A stretch of 52,562 bases of DNA from an uncultured Clostridia bacterium (GTDB taxonomy: Bacteria; Bacillota; Clostridia; Peptostreptococcales; Anaerovoracaceae): the NCBI GenBank assembly GCA_947302715.1, contig CAMYVY010000017.1, positions 1 through 52,562 of the forward strand, in the 5' to 3' direction. The notes under the pieces were generated by a model. That model had not been told where the DNA came from. It saw only the letters and a program-made list of their open reading frames with translations, and did not search any database. Positions 31,704-41,942 of the stretch are shown piece by piece (position 1 is the first letter of the stretch; every line of letters starts with the position of its first letter). A program made the translations under genes and the position numbers.

Positions 31704-31712
31704 TGGTAAAAT
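31704..31712 (+). promoter_or_regulatory. possible extended -10 promoter of the DUF2130 gene
   Basis: TGG followed by TAAAAT lies 100 bases before the chosen start; no good -35 is visible. Confidence 0.4.
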
Positions 31713-31811
31713 ATATAGGTTAAATAATATTGATTAATGTGGATTTGCGGTCGTGCCGTTATGAGAGATAATTGTGGGCGAGATGACCGTAAAGGCATGA
31801 ATGGTGAATTG

Positions 31812-33068
31812 ATGAACGAGATTAAATGCCCACATTGTGGGAAGGTTTTTCAGGTAGATGAAACGGGCTACGCCGAAATACTCAGGCAGGTTCGCGATGA
31901 AGTTTTCCAGAGAGAAGTTGAAGGCAATCGCGCTCAATTTGAGCGTGAAAAGAAATCGGAATTAAAGATAGCCAAGGCGCAGGCCGAGGCTGATTTGGAG
32001 CGCGCACTTGCCGAGGCGGAGCGCGAAGCCGCCGAGGAACTTCACAAGCAGCTTGCATCAAAGGAAAAGAAAATCGCGGAGTTGGAAGCCAAGGTTAAGG
32101 CCGGAGAGACTGACAAACAGCTTGCCATAGTAACTGCAGTAGGCGAAAAAGAAAAGGAACTTGCTGAACGTGAAAAGAAAATAGATTCGCTTAAGGGGAA
32201 AATAGAGTTAAACAAAAAGGAGAGTGAACTTGAACTAAAGTCGTTGACCGAGCAGTACGAGGCGCAGCTTAAAATAAAGGATGAACAGGTCGAATATTAC
32301 AAGGATTTTAAGACGCGCCAGTCAACGAAGATGGTGGGGGAAAGCTTGGAGCAGCATTGCGAAATAGAGTTTAACAAGCTGCGAGCCACAGGTTTCCAGA
32401 ATGCTTACTTCGAAAAGGATAACGACGCAAGAGAAGGGAGCAAGGGTGACTACATTTATAGAGAGTCAACCGACGACGGAGTTGAAATCGTATCCATAAT
32501 GTTTGAAATGAAGAACGAGATGGATACCACCGCAACGAAGCATAAGAACGAAGATTTTTTGGAGAAGTTGGATAGCGACAGAAAAAAGAAGGATTGTGAA
32601 TATGCGGTTTTAGTGTCGCTGCTTGAGGCAGACAACGAACTCTACAATACGGGAATAGTGGATATGTCTCATAAATATGAAAAGATGTATGTCGTCCGTC
32701 CGCAGTTTTTCATTCCCATTATTACGCTTCTGAGAAATGCTGCGATAAACAGCGTGAACGCGCGCAGACAGCTCGAGGAAGCAAGAAAAGAAAATATCGA
32801 TATAACCAAATTCGAAGAGAAGATGCTCAAATTCCAAGAGGGCTTCGGGAAGAATTATCTTGCCGCCAGCAAAAAATTTGAAGAGGCGATAGAGGAAATT
32901 GACAAGTCGATCAGTCATCTGGAGAAGATAAAGAAAGCATTGCTGAGCTCCGAGAATCAGCTGAGACTTGCGAACGACAAGGCGCAGGATTTGAGCATCA
33001 AGAAACTCACGCACGGCAATCCGACGATGCGAGCAAAGTTTGCAGAGCTAAATAAGGATAAGGTTTAA
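31812..33068 (+). CDS. DUF2130 coiled-coil protein with N-terminal zinc motif
   Basis: The protein opens with a CPHCGKVF zinc-ribbon half ([32 protein letters not shown]), as DUF2130 proteins do. Residues about 35-165 are a long charged coiled coil. The conserved domain follows: [48 protein letters not shown] and [23 protein letters not shown]. The last region has restriction-endonuclease-like character (the E-x-K in FEMKNE). The cellular role is not established. ATG 31812 gives the usual family start; ATG 31797 would add five residues. The next gene begins at the base after its stop. Confidence 0.85.
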   Translation: MNEIKCPHCGKVFQVDETGYAEILRQVRDEVFQREVEGNRAQFEREKKSELKIAKAQAEADLERALAEAEREAAEELHKQLASKEKKIAELEAKVKAGETDKQLAIVTAVGEKEKELAEREKKIDSLKGKIELNKKESELELKSLTEQYEAQLKIKDEQVEYYKDFKTRQSTKMVGESLEQHCEIEFNKLRATGFQNAYFEKDNDAREGSKGDYIYRESTDDGVEIVSIMFEMKNEMDTTATKHKNEDFLEKLDSDRKKKDCEYAVLVSLLEADNELYNTGIVDMSHKYEKMYVVRPQFFIPIITLLRNAAINSVNARRQLEEARKENIDITKFEEKMLKFQEGFGKNYLAASKKFEEAIEEIDKSISHLEKIKKALLSSENQLRLANDKAQDLSIKKLTHGNPTMRAKFAELNKDKV

Positions 33069-33803
33069 TTGAACATATTTGCAATTGGTGACGTTCATCT
33101 TTCACTCGATGAGCGCGTACAAAAACCGATGGATGTCTTTGGACCTCGTTGGGCCAATCACGCGGAAAGACTTCGCGAGAATTGGTTAAACTTGGTTTCC
33201 GAGGATGATCTGGTCATAATATGTGGAGACATTTCCTGGGGACTAAGGCTTGAAGAAGCTATGGCGGACCTCTTGTTTTTGGATGAACTTCCGGGAACAA
33301 AGGTCATAACCAAGGGCAACCATGATCTCTGGTGGAATTCCGTAAGCAAGCTCAACAAAATTAGCGAGCGCATGATATTCCTTCAGAACAAGGCGTTTTT
33401 ACTTCCGGGTGCTGTCGATTTTAATTCGAGTGCAACTACAAGCGATGACCGGATTGCGATTTGCGGAACCAGAGGTTGGATATGTCCCGGAACTGAAGGC
33501 TTTGATGCACACGATCAAAAAATATATGACAGAGAAATTCTTAGGCTCAGGATGTCGCTTGATGATGCCGTTAAGCAAGGAGCAACAAAGATAATAGCGT
33601 CCCTTCATTATCCGCCGAGCAATGATAAATTCGAGGCCTCGGGTTTTACCGAAACGCTTAGTGAATATGGAGTAAAGACCTGCGTCTATGGGCACCTCCA
33701 CGGTAAGGACGCATTCAAGAATGGGTATAAGGGAATCTGGAACGGTGTTGAATACAAATTGGTGTCGTTGGATTATGTAGAGGCGATGCCGGTGAAAATA
33801 TAA
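33069..33803 (+). CDS. calcineurin-like metallophosphoesterase
   Basis: This is a two-metal phosphoesterase of 244 residues. All ligand motifs are visible: IGDVHLSLD, ICGDISWGL, TKGNHDLWW, ASLHYPPSND and VYGHLHGKD. The TTG start directly follows the DUF2130 stop, with AAGG five bases before it. The protein is cytosolic. The substrate could be a nucleotide or phosphoprotein; sequence does not decide. Tight coupling with DUF2130 suggests a shared function. Confidence 0.88.
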   Translation: MNIFAIGDVHLSLDERVQKPMDVFGPRWANHAERLRENWLNLVSEDDLVIICGDISWGLRLEEAMADLLFLDELPGTKVITKGNHDLWWNSVSKLNKISERMIFLQNKAFLLPGAVDFNSSATTSDDRIAICGTRGWICPGTEGFDAHDQKIYDREILRLRMSLDDAVKQGATKIIASLHYPPSNDKFEASGFTETLSEYGVKTCVYGHLHGKDAFKNGYKGIWNGVEYKLVSLDYVEAMPVKI

Positions 33804-33824
33804 TTGTAAATGGAGATTTGAGAT

Positions 33825-35075
33825 ATGGAAAAAAGAAGAGCAATACTTATTATTCTTGACAGCATGGGGACGGGATATCTTGCCGATGCTGCGAATTACG
33901 GTGATGAGGGTTCCAACACTTTTGGACACATTGTGGAATGGTACGATGAGCATCAAGGCGAACCGAGCGGAGAAAAGTACGCTGCAATTGGTGACGGCAG
34001 AGTTCCCGAGTTTAAATTTCCGGAACTTCAGAAACTCGGAATTGGATGCATTGATGGTTTTGTTGATGGAAGCGGACGCTTTGCTGTTGAAAACCCCGAG
34101 GGTGCATACGGAAAACTCAGGGAATTGTCCAAGGGCAAGGACACCATAACAGGACATTGGGAAATCGCCGGAATTGAAACGCCGACTCCGTTCAAGACCT
34201 ATCCCGATGGATTTCCTGAGGAGTTTATAAAACAGTTTGAAGAAAAAATCGGAATAGAGGTTCTTGGGAATTATCCCGAATCGGGTACCGTAATTATCGA
34301 TAGGCTTGGTCCGGAGCACGAGGCGACCGGAAAGCCCATCGTATACACATCCAGCGACAGCGTATTTCAAATCGCAGCGAATACTGATGTGATATCATTA
34401 GAGAAGCTTTATAAGATGTGCGAGACGGCGCGCGAAATGCTCCAAGGCGAGTGGGCTTGCGGAAGAGTAATCGCTCGTCCTTATGAATTGCATGACGATG
34501 GTAAGAGAGTAAGAACCAGCGACCGTCACGACTATGCGGTGAGCCCTCCGGAGGAGACGCTTCTTGACAAGGTTAAGGCGGCAGGACAGACCGTTTATTG
34601 CGTCGGCAAGATTCGCGACATTTTCAACGGATGCGGAGTTACAGACGCGGTCCACACGGATAACAATATGGACGGTGTGGACAAAACTATTGAAGCTATG
34701 AAGACCGTGGAAGAAGGCTTTATCTTTACGAACCTGGTTGAATTCGACTCTGAATACGGTCACCGCCGTGACCCGGAGGGATACGGAAGAGCAATCATGG
34801 ATTTCGATAATAGGCTTCCCGAAATCAAGGCCGCGATGCGTCCCGGCGATATCTTGATTCTGACTGCGGACCACGGAAACGACCCGACTTGGACCGGATT
34901 CGATCATACCAGAGAGCATATCCCATGCATTTTCTATGGTGAGGCTATTAAGCCGGGTGTAGAATTTACGACACCGAATACGTTTGCGAATATTGGTGCG
35001 ACGATAGCCGATTACCTGGATGTCGGCAAGCTTTCTATCGGAGAAAGCATGTTGAATGAGATAGGTAAGCAATGA
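33825..35075 (+). CDS. deoB: phosphopentomutase
   Basis: The enzyme interconverts (deoxy)ribose 1- and 5-phosphates. It belongs to the alkaline-phosphatase superfamily. It shows ILDSMGTGYLADAANYGDEGSNTFGHI, the segment GKDTITGHWEIAG and the metal-binding motifs VEFDSEYGHRRDPEGYG and LTADHGNDPTWTGFDHTREHIP. The length of 416 residues includes the cap domain (about 110-220). GGAGATT precedes the ATG. It pairs with the phosphorylase 24 bases downstream to feed nucleoside sugars into central metabolism. Confidence 0.94.
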   Translation: MEKRRAILIILDSMGTGYLADAANYGDEGSNTFGHIVEWYDEHQGEPSGEKYAAIGDGRVPEFKFPELQKLGIGCIDGFVDGSGRFAVENPEGAYGKLRELSKGKDTITGHWEIAGIETPTPFKTYPDGFPEEFIKQFEEKIGIEVLGNYPESGTVIIDRLGPEHEATGKPIVYTSSDSVFQIAANTDVISLEKLYKMCETAREMLQGEWACGRVIARPYELHDDGKRVRTSDRHDYAVSPPEETLLDKVKAAGQTVYCVGKIRDIFNGCGVTDAVHTDNNMDGVDKTIEAMKTVEEGFIFTNLVEFDSEYGHRRDPEGYGRAIMDFDNRLPEIKAAMRPGDILILTADHGNDPTWTGFDHTREHIPCIFYGEAIKPGVEFTTPNTFANIGATIADYLDVGKLSIGESMLNEIGKQ

Positions 35076-35099
35076 GTATAGAATAAGGGAGATAATAAA

Positions 35100-36470
35100 A
35101 TGAGCCTCAATATGATTGATATCATAACCAAAAAACGAGATGGTGGTAAACTGACAAATGAAGAAATACAATTCTTTGTTAATGGATACACCGATGAAAG
35201 TATTCCCGACTATCAAGCGTCCGCTCTTTTGATGGCGATATTCTTAAAGCATATGGATGAAGAAGAAACTCTGCAGCTGACACAGGCCATGAGAGATTCA
35301 GGTGATGTGGTTGACTTATCTAGGGTTAGCGGCATCAAGGTTGACAAGCATTCGACCGGTGGAATCGGCGACAAGATTACCTTGGTTGCAGGACCTCTTG
35401 CTGCTGCATGTGGAGTACCGATTGCCAAGATGAGCGGTCGCGGGCTTGGTTTTACAGGCGGTACAATCGACAAACTTGAATCAATCCCGGGCTTTCAAAC
35501 TACATTGGAACCTGATGATTTTTTTAAACAGGTCGATGAACTGGGAATTGCGATTATTGGTCAGAGTGGACATATAGCACCGGCGGATAAAAAAATTTAT
35601 GCCCTTCGTGATGTTACTGCTACCGTTGGTAATCTCAGCTTGATTTCCTCAAGTATAATGTCCAAGAAACTTGCCGCTGGTTCCGATGCAATTGTCCTCG
35701 ATGTTAAATGTGGAAAAGGCGCATTTATGGAAAATGAGGATGATGCTGCTAAGCTTGCTGAAACCATGTGCAAAATCGGAAACTCCGCCGGAAAGAGAAC
35801 GATCGCTGTTCTTACGGACATGAACCAGCCCTTAGGGCATGCTGTTGGTAATTCTATAGAAGTAATAGAAGCAATCGAATGCCTCAAGGGAACAGGACCT
35901 GACGATGTTTTGACGCTTTCTCTTTATCTGGCGGGCCTAATGGTTTATCTTGGAGGTAAGGCAGAGTCGTTGGAGGAAGGTGAAAAACTCGCGAAGGAGG
36001 CTCTTGATTCGGGAACTGCATTAAGTGTATTCAGACGCTTGATAACTTCTCAGGAAGGGAATCCACGCGTCGTTGATGATTATTCATTGATGCCGAGACC
36101 TGCACATCAGGCGGACTTGATTCTGAATAAAGAAGTGCTATCCGGGAGCAAGTTTGTTTGCGGAGAGGCCGATGTCGCCGATACTTCTAAAGTCTATTAC
36201 ATAGCAGAAATCGACAATCAACGAGTTGGAATTGCTTCACAACATACGGGAGCAGGACGAGCGGTAAAGGATGAGCCAATTGATCCGTCTGCGGGGATAA
36301 TAGTTCATAAGAAAATTGGCGATGCAGTCAAAATGGGCGATGTCCTCGCTACATTCTACGGAAACGATGAAGCAAAGGTTGCGAACGCATTGCAAGAAGC
36401 GATGCACATCTATACTCTCAGCGAAGCGCCGGTTGAGGCGCCTTTGCTCATAAAACGCACGATTGAGTAG
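35100..36470 (+). CDS. pdp: pyrimidine-nucleoside phosphorylase
   Basis: The enzyme phosphorolyses uridine, thymidine or deoxyuridine to base plus pentose 1-phosphate. Key stretches are MIDIITKKRDGGKLTNEEI, KHSTGGIGDKITLVAGPLAAACG, the dimer/active site KMSGRGLGFTGGTIDKLESIPGF and IMSKKLAAGSDAIVLDVKCGKGAFM. The C-terminal domain resembles a lipoyl fold (GIIVHKKIGDAVKMGDVLATFYGNDE). Length, 456 residues, is slightly above average. AAGGGAGATAAT precedes the ATG. Its product feeds DeoB. It could be called deoA if thymidine-specific. Confidence 0.92.
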   Translation: MSLNMIDIITKKRDGGKLTNEEIQFFVNGYTDESIPDYQASALLMAIFLKHMDEEETLQLTQAMRDSGDVVDLSRVSGIKVDKHSTGGIGDKITLVAGPLAAACGVPIAKMSGRGLGFTGGTIDKLESIPGFQTTLEPDDFFKQVDELGIAIIGQSGHIAPADKKIYALRDVTATVGNLSLISSSIMSKKLAAGSDAIVLDVKCGKGAFMENEDDAAKLAETMCKIGNSAGKRTIAVLTDMNQPLGHAVGNSIEVIEAIECLKGTGPDDVLTLSLYLAGLMVYLGGKAESLEEGEKLAKEALDSGTALSVFRRLITSQEGNPRVVDDYSLMPRPAHQADLILNKEVLSGSKFVCGEADVADTSKVYYIAEIDNQRVGIASQHTGAGRAVKDEPIDPSAGIIVHKKIGDAVKMGDVLATFYGNDEAKVANALQEAMHIYTLSEAPVEAPLLIKRTIE

Positions 36471-36551
36471 TACGAGAGCAGCTTGCGAATAATGTGGTTT
36501 TCTGAACGCCCGGCGCGCAGCCAAGCAAGTTTTGCAAGAGGATGACTTTAA

Positions 36552-39500
36552 ATGGACAAGAGAATGTATTGCAAAAGAAAAGATTTTTTAGTGCCGGCGA
36601 GAGTGCTGGCACTTTTGATGTCGTTTGTAATGGTATGGCTACTCATACCTACGGAGCAGGTACTCGCAGACGATGGCGGACAGGAGTGGAATTACTACCG
36701 ATACGATGATTCCAACAACGCGGTTGTGAACAGGCCGACGCCGACGAACGGCGCGAGCACTGCGGAAAAATGGGCGGTTAAATTTGGCGACGGAGTTCAG
36801 GACTCCACTATGACGGGAATAATGACGACGCCGACCATGCCGATTATCGTGAATGGCAAAATGTACATAGGCCTTAACAAGCAGATATTAGAGGTGAACA
36901 AGGATACCGGCGCGGTTGTTCGAAGGAGCGAAGTTCTCCCGGACAACTTGGGTTATGCGATGAACCCACCGCTATATGCGGACGGCAAAATCTTTATACA
37001 AGCATCAAACGGCAAGGTCTTTGCCCTTGATGCCGGAACATTAAAACTGGTTTGGACTGTGCAGGCGAGCACCAAGGGGCAGACTATATCGCCGCTCATG
37101 TACAGAAGAGTTGGCGGCACAGGGTATGTGTTTACAGGAACATGGACCGGAGAGACAACAAACGGGTCGTACTTTGGATTCACAACAGGTAACGGTGGCG
37201 TCAGCGGTGCAGGAACAGGCAGTGCAGGCACAAAGAAGAGTGCCTGGGAAATCACGCATAAGGGTGGCTTCTACTGGGCCGGAGCCTACGCCACGGATAA
37301 CTTCATAGCCATAGGAAGTGACGATGGAGTGACCGGATCCGGCGGAAGATCAACTCTCTATATATTAAATCCGACAACAGGAAAAACCATCGACAGCATA
37401 AATAATATAAATGGTGACATAAGGTGTACCATAGTCTACGAAGAAGGTGCGCTCTATTTCAGCACCACTGCCGGTTATCTCTACAAGGTCAAGGTCAATA
37501 GCGCGGGTAAGATCGGAACGCCAACAAGTTTGAGGGTCACGGACAAAAGCCTTGGCGCACCCACTGTCTATAATGGCAGAGTTTATGTTGGTGTCGCCGG
37601 ACAGGGCGGAATATATAGTTCCGATGGTGGCCACAGCTTTGCTGTTGTTCAGGATACGGGCAGCGAACTTAAAAGACTCTATAGCATTCCTGTAAAAGGA
37701 TTCCCGAGGTCGGGGGCTTTGATTTCCACTGCTTATGAGGGCAAAGACTTTGATGGTGACGGAAAAGCCGATGGCAGGGTATATGTTTATTTCACTTACA
37801 ATTCGCCACCCGGAGGAGTTTACTGCATCTATGATGAACCCTCGTGGAAGAGCCAAAGTGATGTCGAGTTCAAGAATAGCGAGATAGAATTATTTATCCC
37901 CGGTGCAGGGAAAACTCAATATTGCATCAGCACGATTATCGCCGATAAAAACGGCACAATCTACTATAGGAACGACAGCGCGTACATGTTTGCGCTTGAA
38001 GAAAACTCGGCTGCGCTAAGTAAAATTTCGGTCTACGATGCATCAGGAAAAGCAGTTAGCTTGTCGCCCGCTTTTGATAATAGAGTTTCTGACTACGAAG
38101 GCGTTGTATCATCAGGAACCAATAAGGTGACCGTTGAGGTGGACGCTGTATCGGGACCAACCGTCAAAGTCAACGGTGAGGATTACACCAGATATGGGAC
38201 AGTTACGGTACCGCTAAATGATGCGATTACTAAATTCCCAATCGTTGCAACAAAGGGTGGCAAGTCCAGGACGTATAACGTCACAATCAGAAAGAGGGGT
38301 GTCGATGTTGGCCTTTCGTACCTTGCATCAAATTCGAGCAACGGGAAGGGAATTGCCAATAAACCGATGACGCCGGGGACCTTCAGCGACTCGGTCACAG
38401 ATTATTCCTTCAACTGGATAGGAGAGACTGTCACTCAGAGGTTCTATAACCTTTGGATCATTCCGAATGATCCGAATGCGAAGGTACGAGTTTATGCGGA
38501 TGGCGGTGCCGGTAGCAATGTGAATGGTGAAATCGTGGCCAAGGAGGGCGGCCGATATCCAATTTATTACAGTGATGTGAACAAAGACGTCAAGGTTAAG
38601 GTTGAAGTTACCTCTGAGGATGGCTCTGTAAAGAAAATATACAATGTAACCATACAGCGAGTTGAGGTTGACATGGGGAGCGGAGGCACTGGAAATACAG
38701 GGGGTTCGACGGAACTTTCCAGCAAGGTCTGGAAGAGACTCTATGGCACCGGAAGATACGACACGATGAAAGCAATTGTCGACGAAGGATTCACAAAAAC
38801 GGCAGGAACGGTGATTGTTGCCACAGGTGAAAACTTCAAAGACGCCCTTGCTGCCTCCGGATTAGCCGGACTAAATGAGGCACCTATTGTCTTGACATCA
38901 AAGAATAGCCTGTCTCAGCAGGCAAGGGCGGTACTGACGAGACTGAAGCCGGAGCGAGTATATATCGCCGGAGGAACCTTTGCTGTATCGGACAATGTCA
39001 AAGCCCAAATCGATGCCTTAACCGGAGTTAATTCCATTAGACTGGCGGGATTAAATTCGGCAGCAACCAGTGCTGAACTTGCACTTGCCGGAAAAGGACG
39101 CTGGTCGTCGGAGGGAACAGCAATTATCGCAACCAACAAGAATTTCAAAGACGCACTTTCCGTATCTCCTATCGCATACGCCAAGGGATATCCTGTTTTG
39201 CTCGCGAATAATGGAAGCAACCTCACCAAGGAAGTTCAGGATGCGCTCAAATCGCTTGGCATAAAGAACGTGATTATCGTTGGAGGAGAAGGCGCGGTTA
39301 CGAGGAATGTTGTGAATCAGCTTGATAGCCTTGGGATTTCGGTGCGCACTCGTCTTGGTGGAAAGAATGGCGTTGAAACAAGTTCGCTTATTGCAAGATG
39401 GGGGCTCGCAAACGGACTCTCTGCAAATAGAATGGGAGTAGCTACGAGCCAGAACTTCCCGGATGCTTTGGGCGGCGCTGCGCTCTGCGGACACAATAAG

Positions 39501-39650
39501 TCGATACTGGTATTGGCTGACGACAAAGCTAACCTAAATGCCACATTCCCCGCACTATATAAATCCGTAATCAGGCAAGGTTATGTCTTTGGAGGTCCGT
39601 CGGCCGTCGGCGTAAGCACTTGGAACACTCTGGTTACAAGCGTGGAGTAA
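36552..39650 (+). CDS. secreted beta-propeller/cadherin-like protein with three CWB2 repeats
   Basis: This is a large surface protein of 1032 residues. A signal peptide (VLALLMSFVMVWLLIPTEQVLA) is followed by PQQ-type propeller blades, for example MYIGLNKQILEVNKDTGAVV and GKVFALDAGTLKLVWTV. Two cadherin-like beta-sandwich modules follow (SKISVYDASGKAVSLSPAFD; another near residue 595). From about 726 to the end are three CWB2 units closely related to those of the 11191-13350 gene, including the identical block YDTMKAIVDEGF. AGAGGA lies nine bases before the ATG. Likely non-covalently wall-bound; a binding or scaffolding role is inference. Confidence 0.88.
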   Translation: MDKRMYCKRKDFLVPARVLALLMSFVMVWLLIPTEQVLADDGGQEWNYYRYDDSNNAVVNRPTPTNGASTAEKWAVKFGDGVQDSTMTGIMTTPTMPIIVNGKMYIGLNKQILEVNKDTGAVVRRSEVLPDNLGYAMNPPLYADGKIFIQASNGKVFALDAGTLKLVWTVQASTKGQTISPLMYRRVGGTGYVFTGTWTGETTNGSYFGFTTGNGGVSGAGTGSAGTKKSAWEITHKGGFYWAGAYATDNFIAIGSDDGVTGSGGRSTLYILNPTTGKTIDSINNINGDIRCTIVYEEGALYFSTTAGYLYKVKVNSAGKIGTPTSLRVTDKSLGAPTVYNGRVYVGVAGQGGIYSSDGGHSFAVVQDTGSELKRLYSIPVKGFPRSGALISTAYEGKDFDGDGKADGRVYVYFTYNSPPGGVYCIYDEPSWKSQSDVEFKNSEIELFIPGAGKTQYCISTIIADKNGTIYYRNDSAYMFALEENSAALSKISVYDASGKAVSLSPAFDNRVSDYEGVVSSGTNKVTVEVDAVSGPTVKVNGEDYTRYGTVTVPLNDAITKFPIVATKGGKSRTYNVTIRKRGVDVGLSYLASNSSNGKGIANKPMTPGTFSDSVTDYSFNWIGETVTQRFYNLWIIPNDPNAKVRVYADGGAGSNVNGEIVAKEGGRYPIYYSDVNKDVKVKVEVTSEDGSVKKIYNVTIQRVEVDMGSGGTGNTGGSTELSSKVWKRLYGTGRYDTMKAIVDEGFTKTAGTVIVATGENFKDALAASGLAGLNEAPIVLTSKNSLSQQARAVLTRLKPERVYIAGGTFAVSDNVKAQIDALTGVNSIRLAGLNSAATSAELALAGKGRWSSEGTAIIATNKNFKDALSVSPIAYAKGYPVLLANNGSNLTKEVQDALKSLGIKNVIIVGGEGAVTRNVVNQLDSLGISVRTRLGGKNGVETSSLIARWGLANGLSANRMGVATSQNFPDALGGAALCGHNKSILVLADDKANLNATFPALYKSVIRQGYVFGGPSAVGVSTWNTLVTSVE

Positions 39651-41920
39651 TGAATGTATTTGAAAAGTTAAACAAGCTGGATTTTAGGAAGCTTAATAGT
39701 ATGATCAAGGAACTTAGCGATGTTCAGTCGGGCCTCGCTGAGATTTTTGATGAAATGGACATCCTGGAGGGCACCATCAAAACCGCCTGCCAGGATGTTT
39801 TGTTTGATAAAACGCTCGATTCATTAGAAAAGGTCAGTGTGGATGAATTATCAAAATCGAGATTGGGAATCAGGATAAGTGCGCTTAAGGATGCCGGGTT
39901 CGCAAATCTTAAACAGCTTGCGATGGCTACTGATAGGGAGATAAGCGAGGCTGAGGGTGTCGGAGAAAAGCAGATTTCTTCCATTAGAGATATCATTGCT
40001 GAACTACAGAATCGCCTGGTAGAAGTGTCGTCGATTAAGATAGATCCGGATGATCTTTCGAAGGAAAATACGGCGCTCATAAAGGCGCTATATAAATACA
40101 TATGCCTGAAGAATTACATAGCAAGAAATACCGCGCTTCCTCTTGAACTTGGACTCATCTCTGAGAAACTCGGAGAGATTGAAAATACCGACTTTGCCCG
40201 AAACGGATTCCAGTGGTTTTTCTCCGGTCGAAAAAAGAAAGAAAGAACTGCTGACATCATGGGTTCACTTAAGGAAATTCTTTTTGGCGACCACCGTCGC
40301 TTGGCCGGTAAATACATTTCCGATTGCAAGAAGATTATGACTGCCGGTTCCAAACAGGCGATGAGCGACTTCAAAGCGAGAAGTCCGGAATACTATGCGG
40401 TGATGGAGGGAATCAGCGGAGCGGGACATGCAAAACCGCTGATTTATAGCAGTATCCCTGCGAGACTCGCAGCCGAAATAGATGCGATTGAACTCAATCT
40501 TGATGGCTTCGTTGGGACACTTCGTTCTTATCAAAAGTTCGGTGCGAAGTATGTGCTCCACCAAGGGCGGGCACTCCTCGGTGATGACATGGGCCTCGGG
40601 AAAACGGTACAGGCGATTGCTGTTATGTGCCATTTGTATGGTGTGCCTGCTGTGTTGAATTATCAAGAATGGGATGCGAGAAAAGTGTATTTTCTCGTGA
40701 TTTGCCCTGCGAGCGTTTTGATTAACTGGGTAAGAGAAATAAAGAGATTCAGCAGCATTCCGGTGCACCTGGTTCATGGCCCATACCGCGACGAAGAATT
40801 AAATCGCTGGCAGGAAGCAGGCGGTGTTTGCGTGACAAACTACGAAACTATGGGAAAAATTGTAGATGAAATCGATAACAATATGACGCTATCTCTCATG
40901 GTTATAGATGAAGCTCATTACATCAAGAATCCGGATGCGAAGAGAACAAAATACATACATGCTTTGGAAAATGAATCGGAGAGAATTCTCCTCATGACAG
41001 GAACGCCGCTTGAAAACAGGGTAGAGGAGATGTGCACTTTGATTGATTTCCTAAGGCCGGATATGTCTGAAAGAATTCGCAGCGTGGCAAAGATGTCGAC
41101 GGTTCCCGAATTCAGAGAGATGCTTTCTGATGTCTATCTCAGGAGACTTAGGAGTGACGTGTTGGATGAGCTTCCTGATTTGGAGCATAAAATGGAGTGG
41201 TGTCAGCTCACGGAAACCGATACAACCGCCTATATCAAAGCTCTGAGAACGAGGAATTTCAACGAGATAAGAAGAGTGTCGTTTTTGCAGGACGATATGA
41301 GAAGTTCATCAAAGGCGATGAGACTTTTGGAACTCATTGAAGAAGCAAAGGAAGAAGGACGCAAGGTGATAGTTTATTCTTTCTTTAGAGATACGGTGGA
41401 GAAGGTTAGACTTCTGCTTGGTGATGAATGCGCAGGGGTTATCACAGGTGAAACACCACCGGATATGCGTCAGAAACTAGTAGATGTTTTTTCGCAGATA
41501 TCACCCGAACCTATGTCTGCTAATGAGCAAAATGAAGGTGTGAGTTTATCAGAGGAAAGCACGAGTAATTCAGGATGCGTGCTCGTTGCACAAATACAGG
41601 CGGGCGGAACGGGGCTAAATATACAGGCTGCAAGTATCGTCGTTTTCTGTGAACCGCAAATTAAACCATCTCTCGAAAATCAAGCGCTATCCAGAGTATA
41701 CAGAATGGGACAGGTGCGAAATGTTCTGGTCTATCATCTTCTGGCAGCCGATACGATAGACGAAGCGATGCTGGAAGCCTTGAACAAGAAACAAGAGGAG
41801 TTTGATCTTTATGCCGACGAATCAGCAATCGGTGAAGCAAGCGAGAACTTGTTCGGTAGCGATTGGATTCAGGAATTCATTATGCGCGAAGAGAATAGAT
41901 ATATTCCGAAGCGCAATTAA
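39650..41920 (+). CDS. SNF2-family helicase/ATPase with N-terminal HhH
   Basis: This is a DNA translocase of 756 residues. The N-terminal region has a coiled segment and a helix-hairpin-helix (RISALKDAGFANLKQLAMAT...EAEGVGEKQISSI, about 65-115). The SNF2 core follows: motif I GDDMGLGKTVQAI (about 310), Ia ICPASVLINWVREI, II VIDEAHYIKNP (about 420), III LMTGTPLENR, V VAQIQAGGTGLNIQAAS and VI LSRVYRMGQVRNV. The ATG overlaps the last base of the previous stop (TAATG), so the two are translationally coupled. It resembles free-standing bacterial RapA/SNF2 proteins; the substrate is unknown. Confidence 0.9.
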   Translation: MNVFEKLNKLDFRKLNSMIKELSDVQSGLAEIFDEMDILEGTIKTACQDVLFDKTLDSLEKVSVDELSKSRLGIRISALKDAGFANLKQLAMATDREISEAEGVGEKQISSIRDIIAELQNRLVEVSSIKIDPDDLSKENTALIKALYKYICLKNYIARNTALPLELGLISEKLGEIENTDFARNGFQWFFSGRKKKERTADIMGSLKEILFGDHRRLAGKYISDCKKIMTAGSKQAMSDFKARSPEYYAVMEGISGAGHAKPLIYSSIPARLAAEIDAIELNLDGFVGTLRSYQKFGAKYVLHQGRALLGDDMGLGKTVQAIAVMCHLYGVPAVLNYQEWDARKVYFLVICPASVLINWVREIKRFSSIPVHLVHGPYRDEELNRWQEAGGVCVTNYETMGKIVDEIDNNMTLSLMVIDEAHYIKNPDAKRTKYIHALENESERILLMTGTPLENRVEEMCTLIDFLRPDMSERIRSVAKMSTVPEFREMLSDVYLRRLRSDVLDELPDLEHKMEWCQLTETDTTAYIKALRTRNFNEIRRVSFLQDDMRSSSKAMRLLELIEEAKEEGRKVIVYSFFRDTVEKVRLLLGDECAGVITGETPPDMRQKLVDVFSQISPEPMSANEQNEGVSLSEESTSNSGCVLVAQIQAGGTGLNIQAASIVVFCEPQIKPSLENQALSRVYRMGQVRNVLVYHLLAADTIDEAMLEALNKKQEEFDLYADESAIGEASENLFGSDWIQEFIMREENRYIPKRN

Positions 41921-41942
41921 GGTGTTTGGAGATATAAATAAA

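Noticed and set aside
33399..34370. Long minus-strand frame opposite the phosphoesterase and deoB genes
   Set aside because: It is antisense to two clear enzymes and lacks a ribosome site or domain similarity.
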